Part shown: piece after piece, positions 26,892-34,282 of the stretch | Layout: every line of letters begins with the position of its first letter | Numbering within the stretch: position 1 is the first letter of the stretch | DNA from: Chitinophagales bacterium | Lineage (GTDB): Bacteria; Bacteroidota; Bacteroidia; Chitinophagales; Chitinophagaceae | Assembly (NCBI GenBank): GCA_017303455.1 | Contig: JAFLBM010000007.1 | Span: 62,001-126,000, forward strand | Length of the DNA stretch: 64,000 bases | Reading direction: 5' to 3' | Notes under the pieces: generated by a model | Database searches by the model: none | What the model was told of the DNA's origin: nothing | What the model saw: only the letters and a program-made list of their open reading frames with translations | Position numbers and translations under genes: made by a program

Positions 26892-27848
26892 ATGAAAAAA
26901 GTTTATTTATTACTGTTTATTGCCGTTACTGCAATAAATGTACAGGCGCAGGAAAATCCCTGCCCGACCGTTTCTGGTATTCGCAAGACGAATGTTGTTA
27001 ATAACGGTAATGGCACCTGTACCGGAACAATCAGTATGAACATACTGAACGATGTTTCCAACTCCAATCCCAAAAGTGTCCGTGTGGAAGTAATCCCCGG
27101 GGGATCTACTTCCGTTGCAGTAGTTGACCAGTGTTTCCAGGCATCTACCGTAGCCGGGGGAGCTACCTATACAACAACTCCTTTCACTGTTCCTTGCGGA
27201 TCTGTTATTACTGTAAGAGTGACCCGCCACACAGCCAGTAATGGTGTTTGCCAGGGAGGCACCTGTGGTAATACGATCATCATCCAGGAATCACCGTTGC
27301 CGGTTGTCTTTGCTTCTTTTACTGCACGCCGTAACGGCGCTGCGGTACTATTGAACTGGCAAACTTCCAGTGAGCAAAATAATTCCGGGTTTTCTGTTGA
27401 ACGCTATGCCAACGGAAGCTGGCAGGAAGTGGGCTATGTTGCTTCGCAGGCACAGGCGGGTAACAGCGATGCTGTACTGAGTTATACTTTTACAGATCCT
27501 AATATCATTAAAGGAATATCCCAGTACAGGATACGGCAGGTGGACCTGGACGGAAGATCAAAAGCCAGTGATATCCGTATCGTAAGGGGAGAAGGGGTGC
27601 TGGGTAAAACTGTCATCTATCCTAATCCAAGTCTGGATGGAAAAGTGAATGTGGTTTTTGAAGATGCCACTACGGCCCGGGATGTGACCGTGGTGGATAT
27701 GACCGGTAAACTGGTGAAACAATGGAGGGGAGTTACCGGCAACAACCTGCAGGTGGAAAACCTCCCGGCAGGTATTTATAGTTTACGGATCATCGCTGTT
27801 GAAACTGGCGAGCAGACCGTAGAAAAATTTGTGATCAACAAGCATTGA
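26892..27848 (+). CDS. T9SS type A sorting-domain protein
   Basis: The 318-residue product has a signal peptide (MKKVYLLLFIAVTAINVQAQ), an N-terminal domain of about 120 residues with six cysteines that I do not recognise, a beta-sandwich linker (PLPVVFASFTARRNG, then LLNWQTSSEQNNSGFSVER) common before sorting domains, and a C-terminal T9SS type A domain (VIYPNPSLDGKV, LPAGIYSLRI, VEKFVINK). It should be secreted through the outer membrane by the type IX system and anchored or released there. Confidence 0.9.
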   Translation: MKKVYLLLFIAVTAINVQAQENPCPTVSGIRKTNVVNNGNGTCTGTISMNILNDVSNSNPKSVRVEVIPGGSTSVAVVDQCFQASTVAGGATYTTTPFTVPCGSVITVRVTRHTASNGVCQGGTCGNTIIIQESPLPVVFASFTARRNGAAVLLNWQTSSEQNNSGFSVERYANGSWQEVGYVASQAQAGNSDAVLSYTFTDPNIIKGISQYRIRQVDLDGRSKASDIRIVRGEGVLGKTVIYPNPSLDGKVNVVFEDATTARDVTVVDMTGKLVKQWRGVTGNNLQVENLPAGIYSLRIIAVETGEQTVEKFVINKH

Positions 27849-27864
27849 TGCTCAGGGTTTATGT

Positions 27865-27908
27865 TTCACATACAAAGCAGGTGGTTGACTACCTGCTTTG
27901 TATGTGAA
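27865..27908. terminator. Bidirectional 18-bp perfect hairpin
   Basis: Bases 27865-27882 are a perfect inverted repeat of 27891-27908 with an 8-base loop, located between two convergent genes. It lacks a long T tract, but position and stability suggest a terminator for both. Confidence 0.65.
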
Positions 27909-27929
27909 TGAGCAACCGGCTATCGCCAT

Positions 27930-28409
27930 TTAATTATCCCTGTTCTTTCGTCTTTTCTTTTCCTCTTCAATTGTAAACGTAACCGGTTGTTTACGGTAAG
28001 CTTTTACGAATCGGCCGAATTGCATAGCCGGTTTCCAGGCCGGGGATTTCCGGATGATGCGCATGACTTCGGCTTCCATGCCGTATCCATGATTACTCAG
28101 TGCTTTGATATCCGATACATTCCCGTTCTTATCAACAACAAACTGGATCCATACTGTATAAGTACCCGCCTTTGCCCCTTTGTTTACAGGTACGGCCGGG
28201 TTCAGATTTTTCTCAAGATACTTCCTCCATGCAGCTTCACCGCCGGGGAAAGCGGCTTCAGTTTCCACTTTCTCAAAAATAACACTGTCTGCTGATTGCT
28301 CTGAAGCAGCAGGTGGCGGGGGTGGTGGCTCCGGAACCGACTGGCTGTTACCTGCCAGCGGCAGGAGTAATAACCCGGTTAATGCAATAAAAAAAGAGTG
28401 AATTTTCAT
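27930..28409 (-). CDS. Exported TonB C-terminal domain protein
   Basis: The 159-residue protein has an N-terminal signal or anchor (FFIALTGLLLLPLAGNS), a short proline run (PEPPPPPPAASE) and a TonB C-terminal domain (AFPGGEAAWRKYLEKNL, VWIQFVVDKNGNVSDIK, SPAWKPAMQ). TonB domains transfer energy to outer-membrane receptors, but this protein is small and is cut at a signal-like sequence, so it may be a free periplasmic form. Many Bacteroidota genomes carry several such genes. Confidence 0.85.
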   Translation of the reverse strand: MKIHSFFIALTGLLLLPLAGNSQSVPEPPPPPPAASEQSADSVIFEKVETEAAFPGGEAAWRKYLEKNLNPAVPVNKGAKAGTYTVWIQFVVDKNGNVSDIKALSNHGYGMEAEVMRIIRKSPAWKPAMQFGRFVKAYRKQPVTFTIEEEKKRRKNRDN

Positions 28410-28490
28410 AGCTGCTAATTTACGGCAAGCTACTTAAGTTATAAAATACTATATCGCCCGGTTCGGTGTTTTGTTTGTATATGATTCAGT

Positions 28491-28523
28491 AAAAAATCCC
28501 CGTCGCTTTGGTGCAACAGGGAT
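28491..28523 (-). terminator. Terminator of the DUF4407 gene
   Basis: On the minus strand an imperfect 11-bp stem (28496-28523, six-base loop) is followed by six T residues, 20 bases beyond the DUF4407 stop. Confidence 0.65.
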
Positions 28524-28543
28524 ATTTAAGAATTTCCATCCGG

Positions 28544-29806
28544 TCAGAGCAGGTTATCTTCCTTGTACTGGTATTGTTCTTTGATCTTCCGCATCACTTC
28601 ATCCATGCTGGCCCGGTGATCTTTCGGGTTCCATTCACCCCGTTCCCATTGATCCAGTTCCTTATCAATATGCTTTTGTTGTAAGGTTGTCATTTTTTCC
28701 ACCAGCTGGTCCGACATTTCTTTTTGTTTCTGGTAGAAGATCTTCTTTTTCTGGTACCCGTTCTCTTTATCTTTCCGGATATCATTTTCATCAGACGCCA
28801 TCTGGATCAGTTCTTCTTTGGCCAATGCAATATCATAAGGCCCCACCGGCATCATGAGCTTGGAAAGGATCGGCCCGATCTCAATTAAGATGATAAGAGA
28901 GGACAATAATAAACTGGTCCACCATACACTGCTTTCTTCCATACTGAGATCGGATAAAGCTTTGTTCCGTTCCAGGAAACCCATATTCGCCAATGCCGCC
29001 ACTTCATATTCTTTTCGTTTTCCTTCCAGTCCTGCTTTGGCGGTACTGATGATACTGTCCTGCTGCCCGATAGAAGAAGATAAAAGAGCTAACTCGGGCC
29101 GGTATTGCAGTACTGCGTTCTGGTAAGCCGCTTGTTTCAGCCGGGTTAAATTATCAATGCCTCTTTGCCCCGAGCCGCCCGTGCCATCTGCTTCCTGGAT
29201 ATAACTGGTCTGCAACCGTTGCAGGGTGTCTTCTATCGCCAGCTTGCGGTTGGTGAGTCTTAGCCGTTCTGTTTCTGCCGCGGCCATCAATGCTTTATTT
29301 TCTATTTGCAGTAAACTGTCATTGCGCTGCACTTTTTTATGCAGGTTCTCCGTCATCTTTACATTGATCTCTTTTTCAAAGATCTTCAGCTCTAATGGTC
29401 TTGCAATAGTAAGGCCAATCAGCAGGGCCAGCCCGATCCGGGGCACGGCCATCCAGATCTGTTTGCGTTTACTGACCCCATACTTACGCATGGTGGAAAC
29501 CAGGAAACGGTCGAAGTTGAAAATGATGAGCCCCCATATCAATGCAAACGCAATGGTCCATACCCAGTTGCCAAATACACTGTACACAGCATAACCGGCA
29601 GATAAGGTAGCGAGTACAAAGGTGGCTAACAGTACACCGCCCAGCCCGGCATACTTGGTATGCTCTGATGGAAGCGGTTTCAGTAATTGCTGGTGGGCAC
29701 CGGCGCACCACCATAAAAAATTAGGGGACGATCGTTGTGCAGGTGTGCCGCTGAAGGAGTCATAGGTATATAACCCTTCCTCCCGGCCTGGGTTGGTTTC
29801 AGCCAT
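28544..29806 (-). CDS. DUF4407 membrane protein
   Basis: The 420-residue protein matches DUF4407: FLWWCAGA near residue 31, transmembrane helices at about 55-72, 79-100 and 128-142, a long coiled-coil central region (about 150-270), a further helix near 292-312 and a charged helical C-terminus. The motif FNFDRFLVSTMRK is typical. Function is unknown; topology suggests two membrane hairpins separated by an extracytoplasmic coiled coil. The first 25 residues are polar and poorly conserved-looking. Confidence 0.87.
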   Translation of the reverse strand: MAETNPGREEGLYTYDSFSGTPAQRSSPNFLWWCAGAHQQLLKPLPSEHTKYAGLGGVLLATFVLATLSAGYAVYSVFGNWVWTIAFALIWGLIIFNFDRFLVSTMRKYGVSKRKQIWMAVPRIGLALLIGLTIARPLELKIFEKEINVKMTENLHKKVQRNDSLLQIENKALMAAAETERLRLTNRKLAIEDTLQRLQTSYIQEADGTGGSGQRGIDNLTRLKQAAYQNAVLQYRPELALLSSSIGQQDSIISTAKAGLEGKRKEYEVAALANMGFLERNKALSDLSMEESSVWWTSLLLSSLIILIEIGPILSKLMMPVGPYDIALAKEELIQMASDENDIRKDKENGYQKKKIFYQKQKEMSDQLVEKMTTLQQKHIDKELDQWERGEWNPKDHRASMDEVMRKIKEQYQYKEDNLL

Positions 29807-30443
29807 GGTCAGTGATTTACAGTAATAAAATCGGTTATGTAAAAATGGGTTGAAGGAGGACGCCTGTATAACGGGAAGTTGAATTCGAAAGTATGGAGAA
29901 ACTAGTTAAGGAAATAATAAAAGGGGTACTGTTTTCCTGCTGTTGTTTTTTGGGGCTCCGTGTTCAGTAAGTACGCCGTTGCTGGTATCCTGAGCCTGTC
30001 GAAGGGCTCACCAGCAACACGAACTATAGAGTTATTTCAATTTTCTTATTTACTTTTTGGCATTGCCCCAAAAAGTAACAAAAAGGTCTAGGTAAAACGA
30101 ATGCCTCCGGCCGTTTTACCTGCCCACGCACCTTTGTTGTGACAGGAAACGGAAACATAGTTTGCATTCGTATCGTGAGATGCAAGCGGGAAGATACAAA
30201 GGCGTGGCTGGCAGGAACTCCGGTGGCGCTGTGTTCCGTCCTGCTCTCTTTATAATTGTTGGAATCTGAAAAACGGACGGAACAAGGCGCTGCAATTCAT
30301 TTTGTTTGCCGCCGTGTTTTTAGCCCACGGCCTTCAGCCGTGGGATGCTGTATGTAAGGAAAGGTGGGGGATTGGTTTTAACCAATTACCATTGTTGTGA
30401 TAACAAAAGGATTTTTTTTTCGTTTTGGAGGAAATCAGCACTT
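29807..30443. other. Hairpin-rich non-coding block
   Basis: This 637-base stretch has no convincing gene. From 29974 on it carries at least six inverted repeats, several nested: 29978-29986/30010-30018, 30050-30060/30068-30078, 30090-30099/30112-30121, 30124-30137/30196-30207 (one bulge, enclosing 30162-30167/30180-30185), 30233-30241/30275-30283 and 30324-30331/30337-30344. The first is a partial copy of the repeat found at 33245 and 33873. The last (CCCACGGC/GCCGTGGG) looks like a REP-type palindrome. Confidence 0.6.
29974..30040 (+). repeat. Accessory-region repeat, partial copy A
   Basis: This copy contains the first hairpin (GTTGCTGGT/ACCAGCAAC) and the following conserved stretch to GTTATTTC, matching copy B at 33245 closely by eye. 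It also includes the common bacterial interspersed word GAGCCTGTCGAAGGGCTC. The second half of the element is absent. Confidence 0.7.
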
Positions 30444-31325
30444 ATGCGGTTACTGTCTTCTGCCTGTTGGCTACTTTGCGTAGCCATTTTTTCATCCTGT
30501 AAAACCGAAAAAGCAAATGAGTTGTATGCAACTTTGGAACAGAGCCTCGGTAGTTCTGATAGAACACTGGATCGTTATACAGCTTCCGTATTGTTTGAAT
30601 TAGACAAAAAGTTGAACGAGGCATTTTCGCAAGAAAAGGCTGGCTTTTGGTACCCCAAAGCAATAAGGATAAATGAGATTTCTAAAAAGACCTATGTATA
30701 TATCGAGACGCTAAAGGGTGCAAAGGATAAGCAACCGGTAATAATTAACAGAGCATCGTCCGACGAGCTTTTTGCTAAGCTTATTGAATACAGGGACAGT
30801 ATGTTGGGCACTGACCCAAAAATCAACGAAGTTTTTAAAGAGCAAGAATTTTTGATTATAAAGGAGATGAATACTTCTGAGAATAATAAAGAGAATTTTT
30901 ATAAATCTTTTTTTCAGGAAAAGAAAGCCGGGGAAATTTCTCTTTTCTTAAGCACTCTTCAAAACAGAATAAAAATTTTTGAGAACAAATTGGTTATTTT
31001 CTGCAATGAACATGTCGGTGGAATGAATGACTGGTTTGATTCATACTCTGCTATTATTGGACAAAATAAAGCACAATTATTACCCGGGCAATTCATCGAA
31101 ATAACAGCCGGGGTGGGGGCATTCAGTGTAAAAGCAAAACCTGTGATAAGTATAAAGAAAAAGCTTCAGGAGATAAGCGAAGATGGTGCGGTGCATTATA
31201 AAGCCAGAGTTCCTTCGACTCCCGGTAATTACTTTATTCCGGTTGAGATTTCTTTTATAGATGAATTCGGAAAACAACAGACCATTTCAAAGAGTATAGA
31301 ATATAAAGTTGTAAAACCTCAATAA
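30444..31325 (+). CDS. GldM-like lipoprotein
   Basis: From ATG 30444 the product has 293 residues; GGAGG at about 30427-30431 is an unusually strong ribosome-binding site for this phylum, and the start places a lipobox (AIFSSC, Cys19) correctly. The mature part is helical (about 25-190) and ends with beta-rich domains. Segments SLFLSTLQNRIKIFENKL and YSAIIGQNKAQLLPGQF resemble the end of the helical domain and start of the second domain of the gliding/T9SS motor protein GldM. GldM itself has a transmembrane helix instead of a lipid anchor and is about 520 residues. Function here is inferred only; no other gld genes are near. Confidence 0.65.
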   Translation: MRLLSSACWLLCVAIFSSCKTEKANELYATLEQSLGSSDRTLDRYTASVLFELDKKLNEAFSQEKAGFWYPKAIRINEISKKTYVYIETLKGAKDKQPVIINRASSDELFAKLIEYRDSMLGTDPKINEVFKEQEFLIIKEMNTSENNKENFYKSFFQEKKAGEISLFLSTLQNRIKIFENKLVIFCNEHVGGMNDWFDSYSAIIGQNKAQLLPGQFIEITAGVGAFSVKAKPVISIKKKLQEISEDGAVHYKARVPSTPGNYFIPVEISFIDEFGKQQTISKSIEYKVVKPQ

Positions 31326-31331
31326 ATGAAC

Positions 31332-31364
31332 AGGGTTGCCAGCTTTTAAAAAGCTGGCAACCCT
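31332..31364. terminator. Bidirectional terminator hairpin
   Basis: A 14-bp perfect stem (31332-31345/31351-31364) with a five-base loop lies between the convergent GldM-like and GNAT genes; short A and T runs flank it. Confidence 0.75.
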
Positions 31365-31383
31365 TTGTGTTCCCTCTTGTTCT

Positions 31384-31953
31384 TTATGACCCGGCCTTCT
31401 GCTGTTTTAATTGCAGCCATTCGCTTTTCAGCATAGCGAACTGGTATTCGCTTCCCCATTGACCTTTAAAGAAAATGTTTTCGATAAAATGTCCTTCCTG
31501 CCGGAAGCCGGTACTTTTCAGCAGTTGGATGGAGGCGATGTTGTCGGCATCTACCGTTTCGGTGACCCGGTGAAAGCCGGGAAGGCTGAATAGAAAATCC
31601 AGGATAGAAAGAAGCGTCTCTTTGGCATAGCCTTTTTGTTGTTCGGCCGGTGCAATGGTTATACCGATCTCCGCCAGCCGGGTATCGTTGCCATCCAGTT
31701 TGACCGCACAGTCACCTATTAACCGGCCGGTGCTTTTGTTTTCAATAGCATACTGCACCCATTCGCCGGGGGTGCCAAATTCTTTATTGGTTTGTTCGTT
31801 GATGAAATCTTCTGCCTGCTGCAGTGAAAAAACATCAAAGCCCTGGTATTTGGTTACTTCGGGGTTGGAGCGGTAGGCATGGAAATCCGTAAGGTCTGCT
31901 AATCTTAGATTCCTTATCAACAGGCGTTCGGTATGTAATATCAATTTATTCAT
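31384..31953 (-). CDS. GNAT family N-acetyltransferase
   Basis: With ATG at 31953 the protein has 189 residues of the RimJ/RimL-like (Acetyltransf_3) group. Signatures are LHTERLLIRNLRLADL at the N-terminus, GRLIGDCAVK, the acetyl-CoA pyrophosphate loop APAEQQKGYAKETL, and NIASIQLLKSTGFRQEG near the C-terminus. The acceptor is unknown; ribosomal protein or small-molecule amines are common targets in this group. Confidence 0.87.
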   Translation of the reverse strand: MNKLILHTERLLIRNLRLADLTDFHAYRSNPEVTKYQGFDVFSLQQAEDFINEQTNKEFGTPGEWVQYAIENKSTGRLIGDCAVKLDGNDTRLAEIGITIAPAEQQKGYAKETLLSILDFLFSLPGFHRVTETVDADNIASIQLLKSTGFRQEGHFIENIFFKGQWGSEYQFAMLKSEWLQLKQQKAGS

Positions 31954-31972
31954 TGCTACTGTAAAATTCACA

Positions 31973-32611
31973 CTAATTTATTTCGTCAATACTTATGTCA
32001 AGTAACTGCCCGTTTACAGGGTAAACTCCTTTTTTCCATATTTCTTTGTCAAACGGAGGTAATGTTTTTTCCTCCCTGAAATATTGTCCTGATGTTTTAA
32101 AGTCAATGAACTCTTCGCTCCCAATCTTTCTGATAAATTCAAACTCGGTGTTGGGAAATGTTTTTTCGTCTTCAAGTATGTCCAGGTACTGCCCCCATAA
32201 AAAAAGCGTCTTTTGTTGTCCTTTCTCCGTTACTGAAACATAGTAAGCAATTCCGAAGTCCTCAAAATCTGCTCTTTTTACAGCCCTGGTTGTTTGCACT
32301 TTTACAACTTCAACTTTTCCTGTTTGTATTGCGTGTATTTGTTTTGCGTTTGAAAATCCGCCTTCAAACTTCTTTGTTATCCAAAGTGCAATAGCAACTG
32401 CAAGGATCATGATAATGATACAATAGATTGCCTGGGTGCCGGATGCTACTGGTCTGAAATAATCATAAATAAGCAGTGGGGCAAGCAGAATCATGGCAAT
32501 TACTATCAGTTTCAAAACAAAATGTTCAAACCGCTTATAAAGCCCCGGTAACCGCTTTATTTGTTGTTTTTTTTCGGCTTGGGTAAATTCTCTGATGGTT
32601 GATGTGATCAC
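31973..32611 (-). CDS. Membrane protein of unknown function
   Basis: The 212-residue product has two transmembrane helices (about 31-50 and 62-78) followed by a soluble C-terminal domain of about 125 residues (KQIHAIQTGKVEVVKVQTTR, then FGIAYYVSV and FLWGQYLDIL). No family is recognised. It starts 19 bases upstream of the GNAT gene on the same strand, so the two may be cotranscribed. Confidence 0.65.
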   Translation of the reverse strand: MITSTIREFTQAEKKQQIKRLPGLYKRFEHFVLKLIVIAMILLAPLLIYDYFRPVASGTQAIYCIIIMILAVAIALWITKKFEGGFSNAKQIHAIQTGKVEVVKVQTTRAVKRADFEDFGIAYYVSVTEKGQQKTLFLWGQYLDILEDEKTFPNTEFEFIRKIGSEEFIDFKTSGQYFREEKTLPPFDKEIWKKGVYPVNGQLLDISIDEIN

Positions 32612-32643
32612 TTAATTATTTTTTTTCTCTATCAGGTTTGTTT

Positions 32644-32699
32644 TGAAATTTATAGATGCAAATTAGTAACTAATCGCCTTATAATATTGCGGTGGATGC
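32644..32699 (+). repeat. Accessory-region repeat, decayed copy D
   Basis: This 56-base stretch aligns by eye with the central part of copies B and C (from GAAATTT through GCAAATTA and TAATCGC to TGCGGT), with roughly three quarters of positions matching. Flanking hairpin arms are lost. It sits between two minus-strand genes, as copies B and C do. Confidence 0.6.
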
Positions 32700-32710
32700 C
32701 GGCTGTTGTT

Positions 32711-33226
32711 TTACTTATGCAAAATCCTATGCAATTTTTCATAGTCTCCATCCTGCCCGAAATCATTTGTGTTGGCAATTGTTCCGGTTATGTGGTGTTG
32801 CATACACTCAAAGCAGATCTTAGCCGTTCCAATAACTTTATTTTGCACTTTGAATATCAGGATATCACGAAAAATAGGGATGCAGGCTGTGGTAATACCT
32901 TCCTTGACTTTCTTTTCAATGAATATGTTATCAATGGCTTCAAATTCAGATTTGTCAACAGTTTTCTTTGTATACCCGATCTCTTCCAGTTTGTCAATAA
33001 AATATAAATCCTGGTTGTCTTTTGGGATATACCCGCTAATGACACTTAATTTCAGAGAATCAATTACAGACAGGTGCTGGTTTTCACTTAAAGCCTGAAG
33101 TTTGGATCCGTGAAAATCAATTGAGTAGTGTGTAATCTCATCGTAGGTAAAGAATTTTTTGCCTTTCTTTTCCCGGCAACTGGTCAAAGCCAGGCTTAGT
33201 AGTGTAACAAAAAGAATTTGTCTCAT
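32711..33226 (-). CDS. Lipoprotein of unknown function
   Basis: The 171-residue product starts with a lipoprotein signal (LLSLALTSC, Cys17) and continues as a soluble domain with two further cysteines in KICFECMQHHITG. No family is recognised. It is bounded by repeat copy B upstream (18 bases before its start) and decayed copy D downstream. Confidence 0.65.
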   Translation of the reverse strand: MRQILFVTLLSLALTSCREKKGKKFFTYDEITHYSIDFHGSKLQALSENQHLSVIDSLKLSVISGYIPKDNQDLYFIDKLEEIGYTKKTVDKSEFEAIDNIFIEKKVKEGITTACIPIFRDILIFKVQNKVIGTAKICFECMQHHITGTIANTNDFGQDGDYEKLHRILHK

Positions 33227-33244
33227 TTACTTGTATGTTTTTTG

Positions 33245-33435
33245 CGCCGTTGCTGGTATCCTGTGCCTGGCGAAGGGCTCACCAGCAACACGAACTGCCG
33301 GGTTATTTCGAAATTTTATAGTCTGCCAATTATTGATTAATCGCTTTACAAAAGTGCGGTTGGTGATACTTCGGCAAGTTCAGTATTTACCAACCCCGGC
33401 GTGTTGGCTATTAGAAGACTAACAAAGGCTGAAAT
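33245..33435 (+). repeat. Accessory-region repeat, full copy B
   Basis: About 190 bases. Hairpin 1 is formed by GTTGCTGGT and ACCAGCAAC near the left end; hairpin 2 by GGTTGGT and ACCAACC near the right end; between them lies a conserved AT-rich spacer. Copy C at 33873 has the same order of parts. It fills the space between two minus-strand genes. Confidence 0.8.
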
Positions 33436-33455
33436 CTTATTTTTTCTTAGAATTA

Positions 33456-33806
33456 TTATAGTTCCTTTAATTCAAGTAAAGCTTCCAGTTTTTTATTTCT
33501 TTCATCCGTTAATTCTTTGAGGCAAGTGTATAATAGTAAAGGCTGCATAGAGCCTCCTTCTGCATCATTACTCTCTAACTTGCAATGAGTCTCTTTATAC
33601 TTAATCCAAGCTCTCTGTGCTTCCAGTAGTAACTTTTTTCCCACCGCATTCTCCTTGGCCATAAGTTTTTTGTAATTGGCTGCCATGATTTTATCAGACG
33701 CCATAAACTCCTTCTGTGCCTGTTCATTCATTTCTGCTTGCGTTTGGGCAAATGAAGAATTTCCAAAAACAATTAAAAAAGCTAAGATTCCCGATGATTT
33801 AAACAT
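33456..33806 (-). CDS. LprI-like (DUF1311) exported protein
   Basis: The 116-residue protein has a signal peptide ending NSSFAQ and a lysozyme-inhibitor LprI N-terminal (DUF1311) domain: EMNEQAQKEFMASDKIMAANY, then LLLEAQRAWIKYKETHCKLE and LYTCLKELTDERNKKLEAL. The two cysteines of the domain are kept. Family members bind lysozyme in some species; the role here is inferred. The gene is enclosed by repeat copies B and C. Confidence 0.85.
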   Translation of the reverse strand: MFKSSGILAFLIVFGNSSFAQTQAEMNEQAQKEFMASDKIMAANYKKLMAKENAVGKKLLLEAQRAWIKYKETHCKLESNDAEGGSMQPLLLYTCLKELTDERNKKLEALLELKEL

Positions 33807-33872
33807 GTAGTATAGATTTTAAAATAATAGTTTACAAGCCTAATGCAGATGAGTGTGTTGTTTTGGTTTTTA

Positions 33873-34030
33873 CGCCGTTGCTGGTGTTTCTCACCAGCAA
33901 CACTAGCTGTCGGGTTATGTCGAAATTTGTAGTTTGCAAATTATTGATTAATCGCTTTACAAAACTGCGGTTGGTGAAAAACACCAACCTCGGCGTGCTG
34001 GCTATTGGAAGACCAACAAAGGCTGAAATG
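33873..34030 (+). repeat. Accessory-region repeat, full copy C
   Basis: About 158 bases, same architecture as copy B but with shorter hairpin loops: GTTGCTGGT/ACCAGCAAC around 33877-33899 and GGTTGGTG/CACCAACC around 33969-33988. The right end (CAACAAAGGCTGAAAT) matches copy B. Confidence 0.8.
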
Positions 34031-34064
34031 ATGTTATTTTCATAATTGTGAAGTGTCAGTTTTG

Positions 34065-34123
34065 TGTTACCGCTATAGGTAACAGATTTGAATTCGGTAG
34101 GATTTTTCAAATGTCCTACCGAA
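34065..34123. other. Two adjacent perfect hairpins
   Basis: TGTTACC/GGTAACA (34065-34071/34078-34084) and TTCGGTAGGA/TCCTACCGAA (34093-34102/34114-34123) follow repeat copy C in the gap before the zincin gene stop. Either could end transcription, though no T tract is present. They may belong to a larger or different repeat. Confidence 0.45.
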
Positions 34124-34282
34124 CGTTGCCAATGATTAAAGTTACAAAAGATGGAAACATTTTGCTACTCATTTGTATAGCATTGAGCTTGATATGCAGC
34201 TGATAATACTACAAAAGCTGAGGCTTAGCCTCCGCCAGCAGGGAAATGTAACTTATTGTTTTAAGACAAACCTATCAAAATA

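Noticed and set aside
29974..34030. Definite integron call
   Set aside because: No integrase gene is present and the standard attC core boxes were not found, so only a cassette-like layout is reported.
33832..34110. Minus-strand frame of 92 codons over repeat copy C
   Set aside because: It is encoded almost wholly by the non-coding repeat, and a similar frame is not kept in copy B.
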